Source: Burkholderia aenigmatica | GTDB taxonomy: Bacteria; Pseudomonadota; Gammaproteobacteria; Burkholderiales; Burkholderiaceae | DNA length: 64,000 bases | NCBI RefSeq assembly: GCF_902499175.1 | Contig: NZ_CABVQC010000015.1 | Coordinates: 62,001-126,000, forward strand | Direction of reading: 5' to 3' | Shown here: positions 37,110 to 45,695 of the stretch, piece after piece | Numbering within the stretch: the first letter of the stretch is position 1 | Layout: each line of letters starts with the position of its first letter | Notes under the pieces: generated by a model | Databases searched by the model: none | Seen by the model: only the letters and a program-made list of their open reading frames with translations | What the model was told of the DNA's origin: nothing | Program-made: the position numbers and the translations under genes

Positions 37110-37406
37110 TCAGGCGACGGCGAGCCGTTGCGCGACACGCCACTCGGTGCCCGTGGTATTGAACGGCTGGAGCAGCCAGCGGCGCGCGGCGACCGTGTGC
37201 CGCTTTTGCGTCACGTATGCGTCGACGGAGAGTTCGAGCGCGTCGTCGTCGGCGCGGGCGAGCGTGGCGGCCGCGCCCGATCCGTCGGCGAATTCGATCA
37301 CGGCCGGATGCGGCTTCGCGGAACGCGGCGCGTCATTGTCGAAGGTCACGACGCTGCCGGGATACAGGTGCGAATGGGTTGCGCGTAGCAGTAGGGCGTT
37401 GGGCAT
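37110..37406 (-). CDS. Small conserved-looking hypothetical protein
   Basis: 98 residues without signal peptide or membrane segment. The composition looks like a small beta-rich cytosolic domain: GSVVTFDNDAPRS, PAVIEFADGSGAAATLARADDDALELSVDAYVT, WLLQPF, EWRVAQRLAVA. Codon bias is good. I do not recognise the family; convergent with the upstream secreted protein and just outside the lower-GC island. Confidence 0.6.
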   Translation of the reverse strand: MPNALLLRATHSHLYPGSVVTFDNDAPRSAKPHPAVIEFADGSGAAATLARADDDALELSVDAYVTQKRHTVAARRWLLQPFNTTGTEWRVAQRLAVA

Positions 37407-37518
37407 GGCGGGCGCTCCGGGCGGCGTAGTGCGGCAGAGGCCGGTGACGGCTGACGGCCTTCATGAGAGTGAGCATGCGTGGCGCATTCAGGTTTTCAAT
37501 GATTTGAATACCGCCCGA

Positions 37519-37548
37519 TTGACGTCACGGAATCATCGTTCGTAGAAT
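37519..37548 (+). promoter_or_regulatory. Sigma-70-like promoter of the Sel1/DUF6396 lipoprotein gene
   Basis: TTGACG (37519-37524), an 18-base spacer and TAGAAT (37543-37548), both 5/6 to consensus. Transcription would begin near 37555, some 65 bases before the lipoprotein ATG. It is the best -35/-10 match I found in the window. Confidence 0.55.
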
Positions 37549-37585
37549 CGCCGGTCAAGAACAACATCATTCCGAGAGAGGCGCT

Positions 37586-37624
37586 ATGGTTGCGCACCGT
37601 ATGGTCGTAGCGATTGAGCCATGA
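37586..37624 (+). CDS. Possible 12-codon leader peptide coupled to the lipoprotein gene
   Basis: ATG at 37586 preceded by GAGAGAGGCG reads MVAHRMVVAIEP and stops at TGA 37622-37624, which overlaps the downstream ATG at 37621 as ATGA. The good ribosome-binding site belongs to this frame, not to the lipoprotein start, so re-initiation may drive the latter. Expression is unproven. Confidence 0.35.
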   Translation: MVAHRMVVAIEP

Positions 37625-38751
37625 ACCGACACCTTTGGGTGGTTGTGTTGCCCGTTCTGTTGTGTGCGTGCACGAAACGAGCGCCCCAGGCGACCTCATC
37701 GCCTGACATGGGTGCCGTGCGCGCCGATCTTGCGTTCACCTTCACCTGCACGCATCAAGCGGACCAATTGCCGCCACTCGATCCGCAGGCCGACAGCCTG
37801 TTCCGTTACGCGCGATACCTGGAAAAGAAGAACGGCCCCAGGGACTTCAATGATGTTGCCCGCTACTACAGGATCGCAGCGGCGCACGATCATTACAAGG
37901 CCAACCAGAACCTGCAATCGCTTGTGTCACAGGGGTTGGCCAACTCCCCCGATGCGCCGGCCGAGGTTGTCGGCCTGGGCATGAAACTGGTCAAGCAAGG
38001 TATCCCGAGCGGCTACTACGATATCGGTCACGCTCTCGAGACAGGCTATGGTTTGAAGCAGGATGCCGAGGGCGCACTGCGCTACTTTCGCAAAGCGGCC
38101 GATCTTGGCAATCCAGAAGCTCAGTTCTATGTTGGAAACCTGCTGTTGCCCAACGATAAAGCGCCCGCTATCGCGAGACAAATGTTGGCCTGTGCAGCCG
38201 ATCAAGGATCCGGTCAGGCTGCCAACTTGCTGGGTGTCGATCAAAAGACAGGGGGGGTGTATCCCGATGCTGCCAGGACATTCCAGAAAGGGGTAAGCGC
38301 AGGCGATACCCTGTCTGCCTCGTTCCTGAGAGATGGATTCAAAGGACCGCCGCCGTCGAATCAGCTCGATTACCTCGCGCTGCAAAGCGATCCTGAACGG
38401 TCCCGGCGATACGATCTGATCGGGAAATTTCTCGACGCCAACGATGGCCGCGAACCGACGGTACCCGACATCGACAAGATCGTTCCATTACCGCCCGCCA
38501 AGCTTCCGCCATGGGACGGCACGTTCCAGTGGCAAAAGGAACAGGATGCGGCCACGCCGCCGAAGCAACCGACGGACGCGCTCGTCAACGAGATGGCGAA
38601 GGCCAGGCATCTCGATCCGGCGACAGGGCTGCCGCTCCCGGGATCGGCAGACAACACCTCGCACACTGAGCAACCGGACAACGCCGCGTCCCGTTTGCCG
38701 TTGGGTACTGTGGCACGAACCGGTCAACCCGGCCCGGAACAATTCACCTGA
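37621..38751 (+). CDS. Sel1-repeat lipoprotein with DUF6396-type C-terminus
   Basis: 376 residues. A lipoprotein signal peptide has lipobox LCAC with Cys17. About residues 60-240 form Sel1/TPR-like repeats (ALRYFRKAADLGNPEAQFYVGNLL is a good example), and the C-terminal block DIDKIVPLPPAKLPPWDGTFQW is the pattern I associate with DUF6396; a Pro/Thr-rich tail follows. Sel1 lipoproteins act as periplasmic protein-interaction scaffolds, some as immunity proteins to type VI effectors. GC is clearly lower than the flanks (32 of the first 60 bases). A second, broken relative lies 1 kb downstream after a membrane-protein gene, so the set looks acquired. Confidence 0.75.
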   Translation: MNRHLWVVVLPVLLCACTKRAPQATSSPDMGAVRADLAFTFTCTHQADQLPPLDPQADSLFRYARYLEKKNGPRDFNDVARYYRIAAAHDHYKANQNLQSLVSQGLANSPDAPAEVVGLGMKLVKQGIPSGYYDIGHALETGYGLKQDAEGALRYFRKAADLGNPEAQFYVGNLLLPNDKAPAIARQMLACAADQGSGQAANLLGVDQKTGGVYPDAARTFQKGVSAGDTLSASFLRDGFKGPPPSNQLDYLALQSDPERSRRYDLIGKFLDANDGREPTVPDIDKIVPLPPAKLPPWDGTFQWQKEQDAATPPKQPTDALVNEMAKARHLDPATGLPLPGSADNTSHTEQPDNAASRLPLGTVARTGQPGPEQFT

Positions 38752-38802
38752 AGGTCTGGCGCGACACCATTGACTGATCACTCCATTTACCCAGGAATCC
38801 CC

Positions 38803-39723
38803 ATGACCTCACCCTCCCGGAAACTCTCGTTACCCGGCTCCGCCGCACTCATCGCGGCGGCCATTACCACGGCGCAGTTCCTGATCGTCCTCTACGTATG
38901 GTCGACGAGGTCATCACCGTCCGTGGGTGTGCTGGCTGTGCAACTGTCCAGTTTCATCGAGAGCCTGGTATTTCGAACCGGCCTGGTCTTCCTGATCGTC
39001 CGCTGGCACGGAGAGCATCGCGATCGGCTTGCATTCCGCCGTCCCGTGTGGCCGTTGACAGCCTACGCGTTATGCCTGCTGCTCTGGCAGGCCGCGCAGA
39101 TACTGGTATACCAGGCGCTGACGGGACTGTTGGATAGCGGTGCCCTTAGCCTTGCGCAAATGGGGACGATCATCGCCCCGGTGCATGCCGTCCTCTATGC
39201 GTTGGTAGCCGGGCTGGCGTGGTGGTTCGTCGCCCACCTGTTCCGCAACGATGCGTTGCCCGGGGCGCCGAGCGGTAATCCACGACGGTCCATTGCGGCT
39301 CTCGCGGCCTGGCTGTATGCCAGCGCATTGCTGCTCTTCATGCCGCAAGCCGTGCTGATGTCGCTCAACTACTATGACGACAATCTCAAGCTTGTGATGT
39401 TGAACTATGTCGGAGGCTTGGTCATTTGTGCCGCGGTCGTCTTCGCCGGCGCGATGTTCGGCCTGCCGCGCGAACTCGGTCGGCTGCACGTCTGGCGTCT
39501 GCTGGGGGCGTCGCTTGCGTCGATGGTATCTGTTTTGCTGGTGGCTTACGGGGTGCTGAGCGTGCTGGGCGATACGCTCGGGATAATCAGTTTGCTGTCC
39601 GGAGTGATGCCGATCGTTGCTGTCGCCGGAACCGGCGTGGCCTACTGGGTGTGGTTCCGCGTGTTCTATGCCGCTGCGCGTCGCGAGGCCGCCGAAACGT
39701 CTCAACGCATGCCGTCTGCATGA
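38803..39723 (+). CDS. Polytopic membrane protein of unknown function
   Basis: 306 residues from the ATG at 38803 with AGGA upstream; a TTG at 38770 would add 11 residues. About eight hydrophobic segments are visible (for example 10-31, 56-66, 82-106, 126-147, 166-186, 201-226, 239-262 and 264-288). No charged catalytic motif stands out, so it is not an obvious CAAX protease or transporter. It starts 51 bases after the Sel1 lipoprotein stop and is followed by a second Sel1 gene, suggesting a functional unit at the envelope. Composition is lower in GC than the flanks. Confidence 0.65.
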   Translation: MTSPSRKLSLPGSAALIAAAITTAQFLIVLYVWSTRSSPSVGVLAVQLSSFIESLVFRTGLVFLIVRWHGEHRDRLAFRRPVWPLTAYALCLLLWQAAQILVYQALTGLLDSGALSLAQMGTIIAPVHAVLYALVAGLAWWFVAHLFRNDALPGAPSGNPRRSIAALAAWLYASALLLFMPQAVLMSLNYYDDNLKLVMLNYVGGLVICAAVVFAGAMFGLPRELGRLHVWRLLGASLASMVSVLLVAYGVLSVLGDTLGIISLLSGVMPIVAVAGTGVAYWVWFRVFYAAARREAAETSQRMPSA

Positions 39724-39788
39724 AGGCTGGGAGCGGATAGATCTGCTCTCATCTTCTGACATCCCTGGAACGGTCTGATCGAGGTCGC

Positions 39789-40704
39789 TTGATGCCGATA
39801 GCGGTGATCTACAGGATTATTTTTGCAGCCCTGGCGCTGTTCGCGTCGAGCGTACATGCGGAGGGCCTGCCTGCTTCGACTGTCAGGTCATCGGCTGAGA
39901 CGTCGGATCTCCCGCGCGACGAAAAGCTGCCGTTGTTCGACCCGCATCGAAAGAGCTTCACGTGCGTTCATCAGGATCAGCACGTGCCGCCGATCGATCC
40001 TCAAGCCGAGTTATGGTTCCAGCAGGCGCTGGCGCTCGACAATCCTGACGTGTACTACGAGCAACGCGACTATCCGAAGATCTACCAGCTCTACGTTCAG
40101 GCTGCCGATCGCGGGCACTGGAAAGCGATGCTCAATCTCGCGCCCCTGATTCGAAGCAATTATCCCGGCGTGCCTAGACATGATCCGGAAGCCGCGATCG
40201 GGTGGGTTGAGAAAGCCATGCAGTTGGGTGTGCCCGATGCCTACGACATGATGGGCACCTATCACCAGAGCGGGTTGGTCAAGGGCGGTGATGCGACCCG
40301 TGCCTACGCGTTCTTTCAACGGGCTGCGGATATGGGCAGTCCATCGGCTCAAACGTTTCTCGGTTTCAAGATGAGCGGCAGCTACGACAGTCCTGACGGG
40401 GAATTCCGGGGAAACGCGGCTATTGGCATGGAAATGCTGCAATGTGCGCTCGCTCAAGGTGATGGCGATGCCGCTTACGATTTGGGGGGGCTTGTATAAA
40501 GGAGCGACACCCGAGTCAAAACTGCGGGCACTCAAAGTTTTGCACGAGGGTGTCAAGCTGGGATGCGTGAAGTGTGCGAAAGATCTGGCATCGGAGTTTC
40601 GTGGATTTGATCTGACCAGCGGCAATAACCTTGTTGGTCAAATTCGAGCAGGGCCGCGTGCGTATCGACGGTCAGGACGGCGCGCAGTAGCCGCCGGCGC
40701 GTAA
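39789..40704 (+). pseudogene. Frameshifted and 3'-truncated Sel1-repeat exported protein
   Basis: The frame from 39789 has a signal peptide (FASSVHA|EG) and Sel1 repeats (ATRAYAFFQRAADMGSPSAQTFLG) and stops at 40499. At 40484-40490 there is a run of seven G; with six, reading continues as DLGGLYKGATPESKLRAL to 40704. Even then the protein (about 304 residues) breaks off where the paralogue at 37621 goes on for more than 100 residues, losing the PLPPAKLPPWDG block, and the last 20 or so residues look unrelated. So it is likely a decaying copy; a sequencing error in the G run would fix the frame but not the truncation. It could still make a 236-residue protein. Confidence 0.65.
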
Positions 40705-40722
40705 GCGTCGTCGGCAACGCTG

Positions 40723-42369
40723 CTACACCGACACCGACGCGAAATCCTGCTTCAAATGCTCGACACGCTGCGGACGCTGATACAGGTAGCCCTGCGCGTA
40801 CTGAATCCCGACCGCATGCAGCGCGCGATGTTGCGCTTCCGTTTCCACGCCCTCCGCGATGATCTTCAGGTCGTAGTGATGCGCAACGGTCGCGATCCCC
40901 TCGATCAACCCCGCGTTGCCGCCGTTCAGCGGCGACACGAACTGGCGATCGATCTTCACGTAGTCGAACGGAAAGCGCGACAGCATGTCGAGATTGCTGT
41001 GATGCGTGCCGAAATCGTCGATCGCGAACTTCGCGCCTTTCGCTCGCAGCGCATGGAAGATCGCGGTGGTTCGCGCGTTCTTTTCGAGCAGGATGCGCTC
41101 GGTGACTTCGAGCACCAGCGTAAAGCCTGGCGGCAGCGCGCGAATTGCCTCCTCGACGACGGACACGAACTGCGTGCGCTCGAGGTCCTTCGGCGCGATG
41201 TTGATGGCGATGCGCAGCGGCATGGCCGGCGTCAGCGCGGACAGTTCCGACACGGCTGTTCGCAGCACGAATTCCGTCACTTTCGGCAGCACCGCGCTTG
41301 ATTCGACCTGCGGGATGAACACGGCCGGGCTGATGGCCCCCCACTTGGGATGCTGCCAGCGCAGCAGCGCCTCGACGCCGACGGTCCTGCGCGTCTCGAC
41401 ATCGACGATCGACTGGTACACGACATGAAGTTCGTCGCGCCTGAGTGCGTTGCGGACGGCCTTCAGCAGCAGGCGGCGCGGCGCCATCGCCAGCAGGTAG
41501 GCCGCCATCACGAGGCCATCCGCCAGCAGCACGATCGTGATGCCGATTAGCCGATAGTGGTGCTGGATCTGCGACGCATAGTGCGCGGAGGCGGCAACCG
41601 ACACCGTGAACGGCCAACGGGGCGACGCGATCGTGCTGCCGCCTGCGGGTTCCGCGGCCGATTCCGGCGTGAACGTCCCGTGCTGATCGAGATGGCCCGA
41701 ACCCGCGATCGACAGCGTCGCGGTTTCCGTCCCGTAGCGGGCGCCGTGCGCGAGCGCGTCGGCCACATAGTCGCCTTCGATCAGGTAGAGCACGCCCGCG
41801 CCGGGCGCGATGGCGTAAAACACGGGCAGCACCGGGATGCCTTGCTGGAATGGCGTCTGGCGCAACAGCGTGACGAGCGTCGAGCCCGGTTCCGGTTCGT
41901 GTGTGTAGGCGCCGAGCGGCAAGTCGATCGCCCCCAGCGCGGACGAGCACATGACGCGGCCGTCGTTCACCAGCGCGACGGCGCGCAGGTAGCGCAGGCG
42001 CGTGCCGATCTCGGCGAGGGTCCGGAATACCGTCGGGCATGGCCGCCCGACGAGCGCGGTGAGTTCGTCCACGTGTCGCAGGCGGGCACCGTCGAGGATG
42101 CGATCCACCGATGCCACGATGTCGTTCGCGATCACGCGTTCATGCTGGGTGACGGTATCGCGCGCGTAGCGGTCGGCAAGCACGATTGCGCACGCCGGTA
42201 CGAGCACGCAAACGATTACGGCGACGCAAAAGACGACTCGCGGCCACGCGCCGCTGCGCTGGAAAACGGGCTTCGAGCCTGGCGTGAACGCCAACATTCC
42301 CGCGGTCGCCTTTGGTGTTGTGTGTATGAAGCAGCCAGTCGAACCGGTCAATCCACCCACGTCGCGCAT
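40723..42369 (-). CDS. Cyclic-di-GMP phosphodiesterase, CSS-motif sensor plus EAL domain
   Basis: 548 residues. Membrane helix 1 (about 45-65), a periplasmic CSS-type sensor with Cys111 and CSS at 141-143, membrane helix 2 (about 274-296), then an EAL domain from about 305 with EALLRW (333-338), DDFGTHHSNL, KIDRQFV and EGVETE, the residues needed for metal binding and hydrolysis of c-di-GMP to pGpG. CSS-EAL proteins sense periplasmic redox or disulfide state. An internal ATG at residue 25 (42297) is an alternative start that removes an unusual leader. It reads out of step with the Sel1 island and is the last gene before the candidate small RNA. Confidence 0.9.
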   Translation of the reverse strand: MRDVGGLTGSTGCFIHTTPKATAGMLAFTPGSKPVFQRSGAWPRVVFCVAVIVCVLVPACAIVLADRYARDTVTQHERVIANDIVASVDRILDGARLRHVDELTALVGRPCPTVFRTLAEIGTRLRYLRAVALVNDGRVMCSSALGAIDLPLGAYTHEPEPGSTLVTLLRQTPFQQGIPVLPVFYAIAPGAGVLYLIEGDYVADALAHGARYGTETATLSIAGSGHLDQHGTFTPESAAEPAGGSTIASPRWPFTVSVAASAHYASQIQHHYRLIGITIVLLADGLVMAAYLLAMAPRRLLLKAVRNALRRDELHVVYQSIVDVETRRTVGVEALLRWQHPKWGAISPAVFIPQVESSAVLPKVTEFVLRTAVSELSALTPAMPLRIAINIAPKDLERTQFVSVVEEAIRALPPGFTLVLEVTERILLEKNARTTAIFHALRAKGAKFAIDDFGTHHSNLDMLSRFPFDYVKIDRQFVSPLNGGNAGLIEGIATVAHHYDLKIIAEGVETEAQHRALHAVGIQYAQGYLYQRPQRVEHLKQDFASVSV

Positions 42370-42539
42370 GCGTCATGCCGGGTTCGGGCAAGGCGGTGTG
42401 CGCGCCGGGTTCGCGATGCGATCGATTCTACGGTCGCGACGGGCATCTGCGGCAGCCCCGTCGCAATCGGCCATGTATTCCGGAAGCTGGCCTCCATAAA
42501 CATGTGCATGCAGCGCATGGTTATCGACGTAGCACACCG

Positions 42540-42573
42540 AAAAAACCCCCGGCCGCAGGGTCGTGCGGCCGGG
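42540..42573 (-). terminator. Intrinsic terminator, minus strand
   Basis: CCCGGCCGCA (42548-42557) pairs perfectly with TGCGGCCGGG (42564-42573); minus-strand transcription then meets six T residues (42545-42540). There is no annotated minus-strand gene upstream for it to serve, which is why a small RNA is proposed. Confidence 0.75.
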
Positions 42574-42609
42574 ACGAAAAAACACCGTCTCTTGGCACGA
42601 GGATGGTGC
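42540..42609 (-). ncRNA. Candidate small RNA with intrinsic terminator
   Basis: On the minus strand TTCACA (42643-42638), 16 bases, TATACT (42621-42616) form a promoter; about 70 bases further comes a perfect 10-base-pair GC stem (42548-42557 with 42564-42573, 6-base loop) followed by six T (42545-42540). No open frame fits. A short stem GCAC/GTGC and a TTTTTT stretch at 42582-42577 lie in between. Expression is not shown. Confidence 0.5.
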
Positions 42610-42615
42610 GCGGCA

Positions 42616-42643
42616 AGTATAAGATGTGACGAGAGATTGTGAA
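42616..42643 (-). promoter_or_regulatory. Predicted promoter of the small RNA
   Basis: Minus-strand TTCACA and TATACT with a 16-base spacer, in an A/T-rich patch (42616-42720) that contrasts with the surrounding DNA. TATACT is 5/6 to the -10 consensus. Confidence 0.45.
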
Positions 42644-42786
42644 ATATTGTTATTCAACAATTGGTGTAGTTTTGTCATTGTGTCTTGACGAGAAACATTC
42701 CTGCGAAATGTTGTTTTCGTCGACCTGCCGCTGGCTTGCAAGCGGTCGCCACTCGTCACGGTCGCGCGTCTCGCCGGAGCGTTGAG

Positions 42787-43083
42787 ATGGAAGAAAACAC
42801 CGTGCCCACGGTCGTCGTGTCCGACGGTGCGGCCGCAACCGACGGCGGCTCGCTGTGGATCCGGATTGCCGTGAACGGGCAAGCCCACAACTACCTGCTC
42901 GATCGCGCGCTCGCTTCACGCGGGACGCCGCGCTACAACACCATCAGCGGTGAGCACGGACCACTTTCGAAAGCTGAACGAAAGATGTTGCTCGCGCTGC
43001 TGCGCCGCATTGCCGACCCCGTGATGTGTGCCGGCATCGTCGGCACGTTCGTACAGGTGCTGCAGGAATCTGGCGGTGAATGA
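42787..43083 (+). CDS. Small hypothetical protein
   Basis: 98 residues from the ATG at 42787 with GGAG at 42776-42779. No signal peptide or membrane segment. It has a beta-like N-terminal part (TVVVSDGAAATDGG, LWIRIAVNGQAHNYLLDRAL) and a helical C-terminal part (LSKAERKMLLALLRRIADP, GTFVQVLQES). Codon bias is that of a real gene. I do not recognise the family. It converges with the exported protein gene at 43119, leaving 35 bases. Confidence 0.65.
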   Translation: MEENTVPTVVVSDGAAATDGGSLWIRIAVNGQAHNYLLDRALASRGTPRYNTISGEHGPLSKAERKMLLALLRRIADPVMCAGIVGTFVQVLQESGGE

Positions 43084-43118
43084 ACAATGCGGTCGCGGTG
43101 CATCGCGCGAGCCGCGAG

Positions 43119-43424
43119 TCAGAAATCGTTGCGCATCTTGCGGAGCAGATCGCCGGCCGACTGGTGCGTGTCCACCGCGGTGAGGACATCGGTCAGGAAC
43201 CACGGCAGGTTCAGTTGCGTATTGGAATCGCCGACGCATACGCGGATCGGCGGCGCGTTCGACGGCGAGCGGGCGTCGGGTGTGGCATCGCGGGACGGGA
43301 CGCAGTTTTTCGCGTGCGCTTGAAAGGGAGCCGGCTCGGCGCCGCCGGATGTTGCGCCGGCGGCTGCCGGCAAGCTGATGGCGGCAAGCAGGGTCAGGAC
43401 AGCGACAGGGGCAACGCGTTTCAT
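43119..43424 (-). CDS. Small exported hypothetical protein
   Basis: 101 residues from the ATG at 43424 with GAGAATCTC-type spacing to a GGAG site. The signal peptide (MKRVAPVAVLTLLAAISLPAAAGA) is cleaved near AGA|TSG. The mature chain has two cysteines (KNCVPS and IRVCVGDSN) and ends LTAVDTHQSAGDLLRKMRNDF. The longer frame upstream overlaps the AraC gene region and is rejected. Family not recognised; lies 74 bases downstream of the AraC gene on the same strand. Confidence 0.65.
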   Translation of the reverse strand: MKRVAPVAVLTLLAAISLPAAAGATSGGAEPAPFQAHAKNCVPSRDATPDARSPSNAPPIRVCVGDSNTQLNLPWFLTDVLTAVDTHQSAGDLLRKMRNDF

Positions 43425-43498
43425 GAGATTCTCCGGCGATGCTCGTTCGACCGCGCGGGCGGACGCGAGTTCGTCGGCGGCATGGTGGCGCGCCGCGC

Positions 43499-44545
43499 TC
43501 AGCCGCGCGCGACGTTCGCCGCTCGCGCAGGTTGCCGGCTGCGCCACTGCTGCGGCGATTCGCCGGTCCAGCGTCGAAAGGCGCGCGTAAAGGCGCTGTG
43601 TTCCGAATAGCCGAGCAGCCACGCGACTTCCGCGAGCGTCAGCCGCGGATCGTTCAGGTGGTCGATCGCGAGCCGCCGCCGCGTGTCCTCGCGCAGTATC
43701 CGGAAGTTGAGCCCGAGTTCGGCAAGCCGCCGATGCAGCGTGCGCGACGACACGTGCAGATCCGACGCGATCTGTTCGATGCTCGCTTCGCCTTGCGTCA
43801 GCAGGCGCGCGACGGCTTCGCGTACCGACTGTTCGAGATCGTCCGTCTGCCGCAGCTCGGCAAGCAGCGCGCTCGCCTGACGTTCCATCATCTGCAGCAG
43901 CGCGTCGTCCGGTTGGCGCAGCGGCTGCGTGAGCAGGTGCAACGGGAACGCGAGCCGGTTCGCCGGCTGGCCGAACCGCACCGGGCAGCCGAAGTAATCG
44001 GCATACGGCTGCTCGTTGGCGGGCGACGGGTGTACGAAGCAGACTTCGTCGGGCCCGTGACGCGTGCCGGTGATATTGCGCGCGAACTGGACGATGGCCG
44101 TCAGCGCGACTTCATCGACGAGCGGGCCGAGCGGCTCGGGTGCGTCGTGCCATTCGATCGCGACTGAGGTTGCTTCGACCCGCACTTCCATGCGCGCGAC
44201 GTTCGCGATCAGGTGTTCGTATTGCTGCCAGCGTGCGAGGGCGGCGCCGGCATCGCGGCACGCATGCAGCGCGTAGCCGAGCGCACCGAGGTGGGCGGGC
44301 GTGATCCGCTGGCCGACGTGCAGGCCGAGCAGCGGATCGTCGAGCGCGCGCACCGCGCATTCGAGGAGGCGCCGCCAGTGCGCGCTCGCGTACAGCGTGA
44401 GCCCGCGATCGTCCTCGGGCGGCCGCGCCTCGCCGAGCACGCGCGCGGCATCCTTGCCTTGCTCGGACAGATAGTCGAACAGCAGTCGCACGTAGGTGCT
44501 CGAGTAGTAGACGCGCTGCGTCGATAGCGGGGAGGCGGCGGGCAT
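43499..44545 (-). CDS. AraC-family regulator with arabinose-binding-like N-terminal domain
   Basis: 348 residues from the ATG at 44545; a TTG at 44581 would extend it by 12. The N-terminal domain is of the OruR/Arabinose_bd type (LFDYLSEQGKDAARVLG, DPLLGLHVGQRITPAHLGALGYAL). The C-terminal HTH pair includes SSRTLHRRLAELGLNFRILREDTRRRLA and AEVAWLLGYSEHSAFTRAFRRWTG. It is divergent, by 94 bases, from a fatty-acid/sterol hydroxylase gene, its probable target. The ligand may be a lipid given that neighbour, which is inference. Confidence 0.88.
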   Translation of the reverse strand: MPAASPLSTQRVYYSSTYVRLLFDYLSEQGKDAARVLGEARPPEDDRGLTLYASAHWRRLLECAVRALDDPLLGLHVGQRITPAHLGALGYALHACRDAGAALARWQQYEHLIANVARMEVRVEATSVAIEWHDAPEPLGPLVDEVALTAIVQFARNITGTRHGPDEVCFVHPSPANEQPYADYFGCPVRFGQPANRLAFPLHLLTQPLRQPDDALLQMMERQASALLAELRQTDDLEQSVREAVARLLTQGEASIEQIASDLHVSSRTLHRRLAELGLNFRILREDTRRRLAIDHLNDPRLTLAEVAWLLGYSEHSAFTRAFRRWTGESPQQWRSRQPARAANVARG

Positions 44546-44639
44546 GGCGGAAAGTGTCAAGTAATCGTCCGCAAGTGTCAACGCGGGGCGACCCGTGCGT
44601 GACCATACTGCCGGTCAGTTCTTGATCGAGGCCGCGAAC

Positions 44640-45659
44640 ATGCCGACCGAGTTGATGACGTGGCTCCACGCGTTCCTGGGGAACGACGTGGACTGGAAGC
44701 AGGTGCTGCTGATCGGCATGACGCCGGTCTTCCTGATCGCGTTCGCGATCGAATACGCGGTGATGACCGGGCGCGGCCGTCGCGAGCCGTTTCGCTGGAA
44801 GGAGATTGTCGCGAACCTGTCGCTCGGCGCCGGCTATCAGGTGGCCGAGACCGTGATGGGGCTCCTGTTCACGGGCGCGATCTTCGCGTGGGTTTACCGG
44901 CACCGCTGGTTCGACGTGCCGGTGAACGGCTTCACGATCGTGCCGATCTTCGTCGTCGTGGAGTTCTGCTACTACTGGTTTCACCGCACGTCGCACCGCG
45001 TGCGCTGGTTCTGGGCCGCGCACGTGCCGCATCACAGCGGTGAAGTGATGAACTTCACGACGGCGATGCGGCAGTCGTTGCTGAACGCGTTCGTCGGCGT
45101 GTTCGTGTTCTATCTGCCGCCGGTCTGGTTCGGCATCCCGCCCGCTGTCGTGCTGTTCCTGCTCGCCGTCGATCTCGCGTACCAGTACTTCGTGCATACC
45201 GAAGCGATCGGGCGGCTGCCGCGCTGGTACGAATATGTGTTCGACACGCCGTCGAACCACCGCGCGCATCATGGCCGCAATCCGCGTTACATCGACAAGA
45301 ATTACGGCGGCGTGCTGATCATCTTCGATCGCCTGTTCGGCACGTATGTCGAGGAAACGGAGCCGGTCGACTACGGGATCACGCAGCAGATTCGTTCGTA
45401 TAACTTCCTGGTGCTGAACCTGCACGAATTCGTCGACATGTGGCGCGACGTGTTCGCGCCCGGGTCCGTCCTGCAGCGGCTGAGACATCTGTGGATGCCA
45501 CCCGAGTGGGAGCGGCCGGGGCATCGGCCGATTCATACGTGGAGTGTCGAGCGCAAGGGCGAGGACGCGACTGCGGCAGCAGCGCGCGCCGCGCCTGACG
45601 AGGCGGCGCTGGTGCCAGGGCGCAAGATCGTACAAGCCACCCGCACGCGATCCGGCTAA
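44640..45659 (+). CDS. Sterol desaturase / fatty acid hydroxylase superfamily membrane protein
   Basis: 339 residues. Several membrane helices lie in the first 200 residues. The di-iron histidine clusters are HRTSH (115-119), HVPHH (128-132), a lone His in FVHTEA and NHRAHHGRN, the spacing of the FA_hydroxylase family. Such enzymes hydroxylate or desaturate lipid tails or sterol-like substrates with O2. The ATG at 44640 is chosen over a GTG at 44595. A C-terminal polar tail of about 40 residues is unconserved in appearance. Divergent from an AraC gene; the next gene starts 36 bases downstream and may be co-transcribed. Confidence 0.88.
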   Translation: MPTELMTWLHAFLGNDVDWKQVLLIGMTPVFLIAFAIEYAVMTGRGRREPFRWKEIVANLSLGAGYQVAETVMGLLFTGAIFAWVYRHRWFDVPVNGFTIVPIFVVVEFCYYWFHRTSHRVRWFWAAHVPHHSGEVMNFTTAMRQSLLNAFVGVFVFYLPPVWFGIPPAVVLFLLAVDLAYQYFVHTEAIGRLPRWYEYVFDTPSNHRAHHGRNPRYIDKNYGGVLIIFDRLFGTYVEETEPVDYGITQQIRSYNFLVLNLHEFVDMWRDVFAPGSVLQRLRHLWMPPEWERPGHRPIHTWSVERKGEDATAAAARAAPDEAALVPGRKIVQATRTRSG

Positions 45660-45695
45660 CCTGCGTGCTTTCCTCGGCGAAAGGCACGGCGGGCA

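Noticed and set aside
40553-42040. 495-codon minus-strand frame overlapping the EAL gene
   Set aside because: It is a second minus-strand frame inside the CSS-EAL gene; the EAL frame carries all motifs.
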